From Candidatus Bathyarchaeota archaeon (GTDB lineage: Archaea > Thermoproteota > Bathyarchaeia > Bathyarchaeales > Bathyarchaeaceae): a stretch of DNA of 14,542 bases. The stretch lies in assembly GCA_023136395.1 (NCBI GenBank), contig JAGLRI010000014.1, positions 1 through 14,542 of the forward strand, in the 5' to 3' direction. The position numbers and the translations under genes were made by a program. A model generated the notes under the pieces. It had not been told where the DNA came from. It was given only the letters and a program-made list of their open reading frames with translations, and ran no database searches. Positions 1-6,632 of this stretch are shown here, piece after piece (within the stretch, counting starts at the first letter, position 1; each line of letters opens with the position of its first letter).

Positions 1-227
1 CAAAAAATAAAGATGTTTTGATTATTATAGGTTCTCAAAAAGTACCAAGAGAAATATACCAATTGGTGGATTATAATATTGCAATAGGTAATCAACCCCA
101 CTCAGAAGTGACAGCATTAGCAATATTTTTAGACAGATTATTCAAAGGAAAAGAATTGAAAAAGAAATTTGAAAACGCTAAATTAAAGATAATTCCCCAA
201 AAAAGGGGAAAGAAAGTTATCTCCTGA
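1..227 (+). CDS. trm56: tRNA (cytidine(56)-2'-O)-methyltransferase, C-terminal part
   Basis: This is the 3' end of a gene that begins before the window; the first whole codon is at 3 and the stop is TGA at 225-227. About 74 residues are visible. The run IIIGSQKVPREIYQLVDYN, followed by NQPHSEVTALAIFLDRLF, is the signature of the SPOUT knot region of archaeal Trm56 (COG1303), which binds S-adenosylmethionine. The enzyme 2'-O-methylates C56 in the T-loop of tRNA, a job done by a guide RNP in some archaea. The tail is basic (KIIPQKRGKKVIS). A TTG at 18 could be mistaken for a start, but the frame is open upstream and the family needs roughly 100 more N-terminal residues. The T-rich run after the stop suggests that transcription ends here. 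Family assignment is by recognition of these motifs. Confidence 0.9.
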   Translation, partial: KNKDVLIIIGSQKVPREIYQLVDYNIAIGNQPHSEVTALAIFLDRLFKGKELKKKFENAKLKIIPQKRGKKVIS

Positions 228-232
228 GAGAG

Positions 233-239
233 TTTTTTT
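233..239 (+). terminator. T-tract terminator after trm56
   Basis: Seven consecutive T residues begin six bases after the trm56 stop. Archaeal intrinsic termination needs little more than such a U-tract. A perfect 12-bp palindrome (ATCTTTAAAGAT, 242-253) follows directly and could add structure. Confidence 0.4.
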
Positions 240-302
240 ATATCTTTAAAGATCTGCATTATAGGTTCACACTGTTATTAGGATTTAACATTTAAATCAG
301 AC

Positions 303-312
303 AAATATATAC
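303..312 (+). promoter_or_regulatory. TATA-like box for the glycosyltransferase gene
   Basis: AAATATATAC lies about 40 nt before the ATG at 348. Initiation about 25 nt downstream of the box would give a short leader that contains the GGAG at 336-339. Inferred from sequence only. Confidence 0.35.
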
Positions 313-347
313 ATTGAAGATAATCAAAAGCATTTGGAGAAACTTCG

Positions 348-1082
348 ATGACTTCCTTGATCTCGATCATAATACCCACTTACTGCGAGGAAAAAAACAT
401 TGAATGGTGTCTAAAAAGTATCAAAAAACAAAAATTTGAAAAGGGTAAAATCGAGATTGTGGTTGTGGATAGTAACAGCCCAGATAATACGAGGAAAATT
501 GCTAAAAAATTTGCAGATAAAATAATAAATATAAAAAGTCGAGGTGTTAGTAAAGCTAGAAATTTTGGGGCGCACATAGCACGAAGCGAAATTCTACTCT
601 TTTTAGATGCAGACACAATTTTAGCTCCGGGATTCATAACTGAAATATATGAACGTTTTTCAGAATCTAATATAGTCTGTGTTTCAGGTACGGTGGCAGG
701 TCTTGAAAAGCAGGGGATAGTTGACGACTTGTTTAAGTTTTTTCATTACAACCTCATGAATAAAATCGCGGCGTTATCAGCATATTTAGGTTTCCCCTTT
801 TTTCCAACTGTGTGTTGTGCCTGTAGAAAAACGATTTTTCATAAAGTCGGAGGGTTTGATGAAGGATTAGCTATTGCTGAGGACATAGTTTTTTCGTTGA
901 AAATGGGAAAAATTGGTAAATGTTTGGTTACGAAAGGAGCTAAAGCTTACACATCATTGAGAAGGGTGAAAAAAAACGGGCGGATAAATAATTATTTTAT
1001 TTACTTTAAAAATTATTTCAGAGTCTTAATCTTAAACAAAAAACCTTGGATCAACGACTTTCCCCATGTTCAGGAAATCTGA
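348..1082 (+). CDS. GT-A fold glycosyltransferase, family 2
   Basis: A family 2 glycosyltransferase of 244 residues. It should move a sugar from a nucleotide or lipid-phosphate donor to an acceptor, for cell-surface glycan or glycolipid synthesis. The GT-A core is clear: ISIIIPTYCEEKNIEWCL at residues 5-22, the nucleotide-binding Asp41 in VVVDSNSPDNT, the SKARNFGA segment near 68-75, the metal-binding D87-A88-D89, and the acidic pair E178-D179 in the acceptor/base region. Residues 139-158 are hydrophobic and may sit at the membrane, but there is no clear multi-helix tail. The ATG at 348 is supported by GGAG eight bases upstream. The 3' end overlaps the convergent methyltransferase gene by 32 bp, and the two plausibly act on the same glycan or lipid. 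Donor and acceptor cannot be told from sequence. Confidence 0.88.
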   Translation: MTSLISIIIPTYCEEKNIEWCLKSIKKQKFEKGKIEIVVVDSNSPDNTRKIAKKFADKIINIKSRGVSKARNFGAHIARSEILLFLDADTILAPGFITEIYERFSESNIVCVSGTVAGLEKQGIVDDLFKFFHYNLMNKIAALSAYLGFPFFPTVCCACRKTIFHKVGGFDEGLAIAEDIVFSLKMGKIGKCLVTKGAKAYTSLRRVKKNGRINNYFIYFKNYFRVLILNKKPWINDFPHVQEI

Positions 1083-1740
1083 AAACTTTCTTAGCGATTA
1101 TCCACCATGCAGGAAACAGTAACGGTGCTTTTCCAGACTTTATAAAAAAACGAACTTTCCCAAAAGAAACGGCGATCATTCCAACATTTTTTATTATCTC
1201 AAACCCACTTTTTTCTAAGACAGTTTGCCATTGTTTAAGCCAAAAATCATTCAAATGAGTTTTATCTTCCAATCCAAACCGTCCGCAGATGCACGACCAA
1301 AAAAGCGGGTTGGGCACCTGCAAGAAGAGTACACCATCGTCCTTTAGTATCCTTAAGAATTCCTTTATACACAGATTTATCTGAGATACATGTTCTAATG
1401 TGTCTACGACAGTAATAACATCGAAGGATTCTTTTTTAAAAGGAAGACTAACGGCGGAAGCTCTCGAAATTTTACCTTTACAGTATTCCTTAGACTTCTT
1501 AACCGCAAAACTAGATATATCTATCCCAAAAGATTCAAAGTACTTAGATGCCTCTCTTACAAGAAAACCGTAAGCACAGCCTATATCTAGTAGCCTCCCC
1601 CTATCTATAAACTTCCAAATAAATTTCATTATCTCCTCCCAATGGGGAAACCCCTTCAATTTTTCATAACTTCCAACTGTCCACCAATAATTGGATCCTC
1701 TTCCCTCGAAGTAATCTTCATCATAAAAGTTCTTATCCAC
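1051..1740 (-). CDS. class I SAM-dependent methyltransferase
   Basis: A methyltransferase of 229 residues with the Rossmann-type SAM fold. Motif I is LLDIGCAYGFL (50-60), motif II ends in the acidic GIDIS (72-76), the adenine-contacting segment is ISRASAVSLPF (91-101), and motif IV is FDVITVVDTLEHV (106-118), followed by LRILKDDGVLFLQVPN. This arrangement is typical of the Methyltransf_11/UbiE-like group often placed beside glycosyltransferases, so O-methylation of a sugar or lipid is a reasonable guess. The start is GTG (1738-1740) with GAGGGGT a few bases upstream, and an AT-rich TATA-like box near 1784-1795 fits a short leader. The 3' end runs 32 bp into the opposite-strand glycosyltransferase gene. 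The substrate is unknown. Confidence 0.87.
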   Translation of the reverse strand: MDKNFYDEDYFEGRGSNYWWTVGSYEKLKGFPHWEEIMKFIWKFIDRGRLLDIGCAYGFLVREASKYFESFGIDISSFAVKKSKEYCKGKISRASAVSLPFKKESFDVITVVDTLEHVSQINLCIKEFLRILKDDGVLFLQVPNPLFWSCICGRFGLEDKTHLNDFWLKQWQTVLEKSGFEIIKNVGMIAVSFGKVRFFIKSGKAPLLFPAWWIIAKKVFRFPEHGESR

Positions 1741-2008
1741 TTGTTACCCCTCAATCTTGACCTCTTTCTGTGAACATCTAAAATAAATTTATATAATTCT
1801 GTAATAACGTTTTAATTTCATCCCATAACTAAGTAGATTAAATTGATATGCTGATGCATCGGTGCTACATGCTCTCTACATCCACCTGGAAATTTAGATA
1901 AGGAAGTCTTCGCTGTTTCATCAAGAGAGGAAAGGATATATTAAAAACCAAATAAATCTGCGAGACTGGTTTCATCTAAAGAATTCGTTTAAAACCCGAC
2001 AACAGAGT

Positions 2009-2227
2009 TCATTTAGGTACCTCACCCACAATTTTTCTTGTTTGTTTAATTAGATCCTTCTTTCTATCTTCAAATTTATCACAGGAATCTCCTAAAATGT
2101 CGACGCGAAGTTCACAAAATTTTCCAAAAGGATTAAAGTAAAGACAGTCTTCACAATCAATTCTCCACTGCTTATTGGTAGATAAGTTATTACTTCTTTT
2201 ATATCGACGCAGAATGGAGGGAGCCAT
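2009..2227 (-). CDS. small four-cysteine protein, possibly zinc-binding
   Basis: A 72-residue protein I cannot assign to a named family. Its four cysteines, C25, C28, C38 and C49 (CX2CX9CX10C), lie within a compact 25-residue block with aromatic residues between them (CEDCLYFNPFGKFC), which suggests a zinc or iron-sulphur site. The N-terminus is basic (SILRRYKRSNN) and the C-terminus is a charged helix. The start is ATG at 2225-2227, and the preceding gene on the same strand ends only 21 bp upstream, so the two are probably co-transcribed. The cysteine pattern and operon placement argue that it is a real gene despite its size. Metal binding is inferred only. Confidence 0.65.
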   Translation of the reverse strand: MAPSILRRYKRSNNLSTNKQWRIDCEDCLYFNPFGKFCELRVDILGDSCDKFEDRKKDLIKQTRKIVGEVPK

Positions 2228-2248
2228 CTTCCCAGCTTCAAGGAAATA

Positions 2249-2680
2249 TTATAAAAACGAAACAGGCAAATAGTTACTCACTAAATTTAATATTATCCTT
2301 AATAACACTTGAATCCCAACGATTAAAAGTATTATTTTTGGCATTGTGGAAGATATGCCTGTTTTAGAAACCTTTTTGGGAGCGTTGATTTCATATTCCT
2401 TAATTTCTTTCGCATTTGCATCAACTACAACTAATGCATTTTTCTTTTTTAAACCAACTTCTATAACGAAATAATTAGGACCCTCCTGAGAGACCTTATT
2501 TGGAATTGCACGTTTATGCCCAAGACCCTTCAAAAAATCTGTAGCCAATTTCGTCACCTCCTCAGCATTTAATCGAGAATTCGTTGATTCAACGGATTCA
2601 TCAACTTTCGAGTCTAAAATAGATCCCTGCTCATCTTCTTTTGATTGATTAAGTTCTATCTTAGTTCCTTTTTTTGACAT
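2249..2680 (-). CDS. hypothetical protein with C-terminal membrane anchor
   Basis: A 143-residue protein with no family I recognise. Residues 1-38 are polar, acidic and probably disordered. Residues 39-98 form a compact alpha/beta segment (AEEVTKLATDFLKGLG, then YFVIEVGLKKKNALVVVDANAKEIKEYEI) that resembles a PepSY-like or similar small binding domain. Residues 113-135 form one strongly hydrophobic helix near the C-terminus. With no signal peptide, this predicts a tail-anchored protein whose soluble part faces the cytoplasm. The start is ATG at 2678-2680 with only a weak ribosome-binding site. TATA-like sequence near 2700-2715 would give a short leader. It is the first gene of a two-gene unit with the four-cysteine protein downstream. 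Confidence 0.65.
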   Translation of the reverse strand: MSKKGTKIELNQSKEDEQGSILDSKVDESVESTNSRLNAEEVTKLATDFLKGLGHKRAIPNKVSQEGPNYFVIEVGLKKKNALVVVDANAKEIKEYEINAPKKVSKTGISSTMPKIILLIVGIQVLLRIILNLVSNYLPVSFL

Positions 2681-2875
2681 TGGTTTTCGCCTTGAAAGAT
2701 ATACCTTATACTTTGCAACTTAATAAAATCAGAAGGAATTAAAAACTATTTTGAATTCAAGGTATGAACATTTGATACTAATCTAAAGATCTTTAAAAGA
2801 CTCCCATAACTAAAAAGAGTAAGTTAATACCTTCTTCTTTTCAGAATCTATTTCATTACATTAAAAAAATAAAAA

Positions 2876-2883
2876 CATATAAA
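2876..2883 (+). promoter_or_regulatory. TATA-like box of first COG1751 gene
   Basis: CATATAAA is centred about 44 nt before the ATG at 2924. Initiation near 2906 would leave an 18-nt leader that includes AGGTG at 2912-2916, seven bases before the start. Confidence 0.4.
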
Positions 2884-2923
2884 CAATAAAAGAAATAAAG
2901 CTTAGACTGGTAGGTGTAGAAAA

Positions 2924-3598
2924 ATGGTTATAGAAAGCACTACAATTTATTTCGAGACCCCGGGCGAAGAGAATACGGATATGGTTTTAGAAATCGCAAA
3001 GAAGCGGGCTTTAGAACGGGGCGTCAAACACATTGTTGTAGCTTCAACGAGAGGAAATACGGGTATAAAGTCTGCAGAAGTTTTTAAAGATACAGGGATT
3101 AATGTCGTCGTTGTCACTCATCAAACAGGACATCGAGGAACTGGAATCCAACAGTTAACAGAGGAGAACAAAAAGAAACTTGAAAAGATGGGAGTCACAA
3201 TTATTACTGGTACGGATGCCCTTACAGGGGGCGTTGGATTTGGCATATCATATCGTCCACCGCCTGAAAAACCTGATGAAGATACATTAAAGATCGTTCG
3301 AACTATGAGAAGGTTTTCTCGTACACAAAACATACCACCGGTACCATCAATTGTTGCTTCAACACTTAAATTGTTCTGCCAAGGAGTGAAGGTAGCTGTT
3401 GAGATTGTATTTATGGCTGCGGATGCAGACGTTATACCGGTCGATCAGGATGTCGTAGCTATCGCTGGAACAGGTAGGGGAGCTGATACAGCTGTGTTGA
3501 TACGACCCGCTAATACAACTAATTTTCCTCAAATGGATGTTCATGAAATCATCGCTAAACCCTTCGCTAATGTAAGACCGCGCAGGCGCAATGTTTGA
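2924..3598 (+). CDS. COG1751 family protein (pyruvate kinase alpha/beta-like), paralogue 1
   Basis: A 224-residue member of COG1751, a conserved archaeal family whose fold resembles the C-terminal alpha/beta domain of pyruvate kinase; its biochemical role is not known to me. Family landmarks are YFETPGEENTD (9-19), the STRGNTG loop (41-47), VVVVTHQTG (61-69), GGVGFG (102-107), MAADADVIPVD (164-174) and AGTGRGADTAVLIRPA (181-196). These glycine- and threonine-rich loops look like a ligand or phosphate pocket. Residues 108-141 form a proline- and arginine-rich stretch that differs entirely from the paralogue at 12035. The start is ATG with AGGTG seven bases upstream. It appears monocistronic and is followed by 430 bp of non-coding DNA. 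Family membership is firm, function is not. Confidence 0.85.
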   Translation: MVIESTTIYFETPGEENTDMVLEIAKKRALERGVKHIVVASTRGNTGIKSAEVFKDTGINVVVVTHQTGHRGTGIQQLTEENKKKLEKMGVTIITGTDALTGGVGFGISYRPPPEKPDEDTLKIVRTMRRFSRTQNIPPVPSIVASTLKLFCQGVKVAVEIVFMAADADVIPVDQDVVAIAGTGRGADTAVLIRPANTTNFPQMDVHEIIAKPFANVRPRRRNV

Positions 3599-3677
3599 AA
3601 AACACATATCTATCTATCATTGTTTTAGGATTTCAAGCAAGATCAAACGGTTTTCTAACATATTCCTTAGTTGATAA

Positions 3678-3691
3678 TATAGCTAGCTATA
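3678..3691. repeat. 14-bp perfect palindrome TATAGCTAGCTATA
   Basis: A perfect inverted repeat about 80 bp after the first COG1751 gene. Its core AGCTAGCT is the same as that of the 18-bp palindrome at 9208-9225. It could be a protein-binding site or part of a 3' processing signal. Confidence 0.45.
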
Positions 3692-3877
3692 CAGACGATA
3701 GTAAAAGGAAGTAATAGAGAAAGGAAAAAAGCACCATACACTTACATGAGTACTATGATATCTTTTTTCACGCAAAGTATAAAAAAAATATTGAAATGTT
3801 GAAAACAATTTAGGTGTTAATGAAGATAATACCTATTATTTTTACTAATATTCCTTTGTCAGCCTTTATTACTTTAT

Positions 3878-3932
3878 AAAGTTGGAAACTTATTGTCCTT
3901 AAGGTCTAAGATTCTGTAAGGTTTCCAGCTTT
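3878..3932 (+). ncRNA. strong intergenic hairpin, possible small RNA or leader element
   Basis: Left arm 3878-3893 pairs with right arm 3916-3932: 16 pairs including two G-U, with one bulged G at 3920. The core is AGTTGGAAAC against GTTTCCAGCT. The 22-nt loop contains the self-complementary CCTTAAGG (3897-3904). The hairpin starts inside a separate perfect palindrome, ACTTTATAAAGT (3871-3882), and sits about 100 nt upstream of the flavodoxin start. It could be a structured leader, a small RNA, or an operator in DNA form. Transcription is not shown by the sequence. Confidence 0.35.
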
Positions 3933-3987
3933 TGAGACAACATATTAGTTTTGAAGCGAAGTAGAAAGGTGGTATCTTCTCCGAATC

Positions 3988-3997
3988 ATATAAATAA
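3988..3997 (+). promoter_or_regulatory. TATA-like box of the flavodoxin gene
   Basis: The sequence around CATATAAATA places a TATA-like box about 38 nt before ATG 4031 and about 26 nt before GTG 4019. It would start transcription close to the GGGGTG at 4016-4021. Confidence 0.4.
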
Positions 3998-4030
3998 TTT
4001 CTTGATTTATTCATTGGGGTGTTGAGTAGT

Positions 4031-4534
4031 ATGCCTACGGTAGTTGTGATTTACGACAGCAAAACTGGCTTCACAGAGAGTATGGCGAAGGCTGTGGTTA
4101 ACGGAGTTAGAGACGTGAAGGGTGTGGAAGGTGAGTTACTTAAAGTTGGGACACCTTTTAGTGTATCAAGGCTTGATAAGGTTGATGCTATAGTTCTTGG
4201 TTCACCATCTTACTATGGTGACGTAACTCATGAGATGAAAGCATTTCTCGAAACCCTTAAAGATCATAAAGAAACCAATAAGCTCGAGCTTTCTGGTAAA
4301 AAAGGTGGAATCTTCGCTGCGTACACATGGGACAAGGGATGGGTCATCGATAAACTCCAAGTGTATATGAATATCCTTGGAATAGAACTTGTGGCACCTC
4401 CAGTGTCGGCGCTTGACAGAATGGGTGGAAGCATTTTTCATGGGGGAAAGGTTCCCTTACTTCGCATAGATGAAAATTCCCTTCAAAAGTGCAGTGAGTT
4501 GGGTCAAGTCGTCGCATCAAACTTGAGGGGTTAA
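4031..4534 (+). CDS. flavodoxin family protein (WrbA/NQO type IV-like)
   Basis: A flavodoxin-fold FMN-binding protein of 167 residues from ATG 4031. The FMN phosphate loop is the family pattern YDSKTGFTESMA (8-19). GSPSYYGDVTHEMKAFLE follows as the second FMN-contacting loop, then AAYTWDKGW as the third. It probably carries electrons between metabolic partners or reduces quinones in the cytoplasm. The frame is also open from GTG 4019 and TTG 4022. I prefer ATG because the beta-strand PTVVVIYDS begins directly after it and GGGGTG at 4016-4021 lies nine bases upstream. The TATA box at 3988-3997 would, however, place the transcript start almost on GTG 4019, so a leaderless start there cannot be excluded. 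Redox partner unknown. Confidence 0.85.
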   Translation: MPTVVVIYDSKTGFTESMAKAVVNGVRDVKGVEGELLKVGTPFSVSRLDKVDAIVLGSPSYYGDVTHEMKAFLETLKDHKETNKLELSGKKGGIFAAYTWDKGWVIDKLQVYMNILGIELVAPPVSALDRMGGSIFHGGKVPLLRIDENSLQKCSELGQVVASNLRG

Positions 4535-4633
4535 CAAATAAGGAAATCTTGACTCATTGTTGCATACCTGCCACGTATTAGGTGTTTTAAACGCAATCTT
4601 AATATTAGTTTTTAAATTATTTCGTCAAAAAGA

Positions 4634-5272
4634 TCAGATTAATGGTTTTAACGAATTAATAAGAAAAGATATACCAAAATAAATCAGTACTACTCCAAAA
4701 ACTGCCAAGACAAGTCTGTACCATTTAAATCCAATAACGTTTGCTCCCATTTTTGCAAAATGTGCAACGGATATGAGCCAAACATAATCAATCCATACAT
4801 GACAAATATACATAAATACAACCCCCGCTAATGATGCAAACTCTAAAGAGAGAAGAATTAGATTCGCTCCAACAGTTAACCACCATAAAATAAAAAATGG
4901 ATTCAGACCCGTGAAAGTCAATCCTAGTAATAAAAGATTTCGTGTAGTAATATTTCGAGATTTTGCTTTTTTCTTGATTTTAAATTTTAGAGAGTCACGT
5001 ACTTGTTTAATTCCAAAAATAAGGAGAACTATTCCACCTGCAACTCCGATGGTAATCTTTATGGGAAGCTGGTTAACAACCGATAACAGTCCTAATGCAA
5101 ACAGCATAATTAAGGTGAATTCTATTAATGTATGTGCTATTGAAAAAACTAAGCCAGTTTTTGCTCCTGTTTTTGCACCTTGAGAGATTGTAATAAAAAA
5201 TAATGGACCTGGAGCTAAAGCACCAGAAACAGTTATCAGAATAACAGTAGCTACAAAGTTCGTTAGATCCAT
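4634..5272 (-). CDS. LysE family amino-acid exporter-like membrane protein
   Basis: A 212-residue integral membrane protein of the LysE superfamily, which exports amino acids or related solutes. The N-terminal helix ends in the family motif SGALAPGPLFFITISQGAK (16-34), where the PGP is characteristic. About six hydrophobic segments follow, with a basic cytoplasmic loop at about 94-110 (KFKIKKKAKSRN) between the third and fourth, and a conserved-looking NPFFILWW segment. Length matches the family (about 200-215). The start is ATG at 5270-5272 with no evident ribosome-binding site, so translation may be leaderless or nearly so. It lies downstream of the BKACE gene on the same strand with a 177-bp gap, so co-transcription is uncertain. 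The exported substrate cannot be read from sequence. Confidence 0.83.
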   Translation of the reverse strand: MDLTNFVATVILITVSGALAPGPLFFITISQGAKTGAKTGLVFSIAHTLIEFTLIMLFALGLLSVVNQLPIKITIGVAGGIVLLIFGIKQVRDSLKFKIKKKAKSRNITTRNLLLLGLTFTGLNPFFILWWLTVGANLILLSLEFASLAGVVFMYICHVWIDYVWLISVAHFAKMGANVIGFKWYRLVLAVFGVVLIYFGISFLINSLKPLI

Positions 5273-5449
5273 AAGATAGGATTATTGAGAAGCTCAATTA
5301 ATAGATGTTTTTCCAGGTTGGTTATAGAACCTATAGTTAGCAGATGCAGAATTTACATTTTTCTTCTATACTTATTCTTAGTCAACTGTTTCTTTTATTT
5401 TTTTTTGCTCCCTTCTTTCAAGTTCACAGCATGCATGCATGAAATAAAG

Positions 5450-6415
5450 TTAATATCGTGTCGGTTCCTTTCGCAATCCAAGCATTTCCCTAGCTTGAGC
5501 AGGTGTAGCTATCTCACGGTTAAGTTCCTTTGCAATTCGCACTGCTCTTGCAACTAGCTGGGCGTTGCTTTCACACAAGACTCCTCTCTTATAGTAGATA
5601 TTATCTTCAAGCCCAACCCTAACATTCAAACCAATCGCTATTGCTATAGTTGTCAAAGGCAACTGGTGCGCACCTACACCAACAACACTAACGATAGAGT
5701 CTCGGGGGACATGTCGCAACATTGAAAGTAGATTACCAGGTGTTGGATAAACTCCGCTCGGTGCTCCTAACACAAACTGAATAAGATAAGGTTTATGAAT
5801 TAAATCCTGTCTTAGTAAATTTTGAAGTAGTTGGAATTGACCCTGATGATAAACCTCCATTTCTGGTTTAACATTTCTCTTCAGCATCTCTTTTGCGTAA
5901 AGCTCTGTCTCAGCCCATTTGAAAGTGGGAGGCCAGATACTATCAAGAAAGATATCGTCGGGTCTACCGGACAATGGGGGTTCTCTTTTTTTCAACCTTG
6001 CCCTCCAAGCCATGGGACCTAAATTGAGACTTGCTAGTTCAGGATTAGCATCAAGTGACCTCATCCTCTCCTCAGTAGTCAGACGGCCCATTCCTCCACC
6101 AGTTGTGTTATTGATAATAATGTCTGGACATAACTTTCTTATCCGCTTATTTATTTCGTGATACTGCTTAGGATCAATAGATGCACCGGCATAACCCTTA
6201 TTTGGATCTCTTGCGTGTACATGAACAACAGATGCTCCAACTTTGTATGCTTCATACGTTTGTTGAGCCTGTTCCTCCGGGGTTTCAGGTAAATTTGGAT
6301 TAGTTTCTTTGCCATGAACTCCACCGGTTATAGATGCTGTTATGATTAGGGGAGGCATCTCCTGCCTTCTAATCTTGGTCAAATATTCATAGATGTTATG
6401 ATAGTCCCAACTCAT
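5450..6415 (-). CDS. BKACE family protein (DUF849; 3-keto-5-aminohexanoate cleavage enzyme-like)
   Basis: A 321-residue TIM-barrel enzyme of the beta-keto acid cleavage family. Characterised members use a divalent metal to transfer between a beta-keto acid and acetyl-CoA, giving acetoacetate and a new acyl-CoA; 3-keto-5-aminohexanoate in lysine fermentation is the best-known substrate. Visible landmarks are IITASITGGVHGKE (25-38), the metal-binding pair H65 and H67 in VVHVHARD, INNTTGGGMG (101-110), QFVLGAPSG (213-221) and the third metal ligand E270 in VRVGLEDN. An N-terminal extension of about 19 residues precedes the usual start. It is kept because GAGG lies seven bases before ATG 6413-6415, while the internal ATG (residue 20) has no well-placed site. 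No neighbouring lysine-fermentation genes are seen, so the substrate is open. Confidence 0.88.
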   Translation of the reverse strand: MSWDYHNIYEYLTKIRRQEMPPLIITASITGGVHGKETNPNLPETPEEQAQQTYEAYKVGASVVHVHARDPNKGYAGASIDPKQYHEINKRIRKLCPDIIINNTTGGGMGRLTTEERMRSLDANPELASLNLGPMAWRARLKKREPPLSGRPDDIFLDSIWPPTFKWAETELYAKEMLKRNVKPEMEVYHQGQFQLLQNLLRQDLIHKPYLIQFVLGAPSGVYPTPGNLLSMLRHVPRDSIVSVVGVGAHQLPLTTIAIAIGLNVRVGLEDNIYYKRGVLCESNAQLVARAVRIAKELNREIATPAQAREMLGLRKEPTRY

Positions 6416-6632
6416 TTTAATTCCTCTAACATATCAAATATTAAATACTCCTATATATACGATAAATATTTAAAATTAACAGAGTTTCTAATTTAGTTTT
6501 TCAACATATTCAGTTCCTTAAAATCATACTCTTTAATCAACGTGTTGTACAGGTTCTTCCAAGGCCTATTACACATTAAACCTTTATGCGCGTATAAAGT
6601 GGGAAAAGTTGTTTTAGTGTTTAGTCAGGATC
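6416..6632. other. intergenic region between BKACE and LUD genes
   Basis: AT-rich DNA without a credible gene. It should hold the BKACE promoter (AT-rich TATA-like sequence around 6455-6475) and the end of the LUD transcript. A near-perfect hairpin at 6582-6599 is the only clear structure. Confidence 0.45.
6582..6599 (-). terminator. near-perfect 18-bp hairpin after the LUD gene
   Basis: CTTTATGCGCGTATAAAG is self-complementary except for one G-T wobble pair. It lies 34 bp beyond the LUD stop codon. It may be a transcript end or an operator. A long U-tract is not obvious on the minus strand, so the terminator role is weak. Confidence 0.3.

Larger units (their letters stand above)
3599..4030. 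other. long intergenic region between COG1751 and flavodoxin genes
   Basis: No credible open reading frame on either strand; the longest ATG-led frame seen is about 18 codons. The region is very AT-rich. It holds a 14-bp palindrome (3678-3691), a 12-bp palindrome ACTTTATAAAGT (3871-3882), a 55-nt hairpin (3878-3932) and a TATA-like box close to the flavodoxin start. The last two points suggest regulatory or non-coding RNA content in its right half. The left half beyond the palindrome shows nothing I can interpret. Confidence 0.6.

Noticed and set aside
1046..1258. 70-codon open frame on the + strand
   Set aside because: It lies antisense to the methyltransferase gene, whose SAM motifs are clear, and its product has no recognisable features.
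1850..1925. Possible box C/D guide RNA on the - strand (TTGATGA near 1916-1923)
   Set aside because: A box C-like sequence is present but no CTGA box D at a proper distance was found.
3359..3607. 82-codon open frame on the - strand
   Set aside because: It is antisense to the conserved C-terminal half of COG1751 paralogue 1.
5430..5441. CATGCATGCATG palindrome near the BKACE stop
   Set aside because: It is a simple ATGC tandem repeat just after a gene; there is no further symmetry or promoter position to suggest function.
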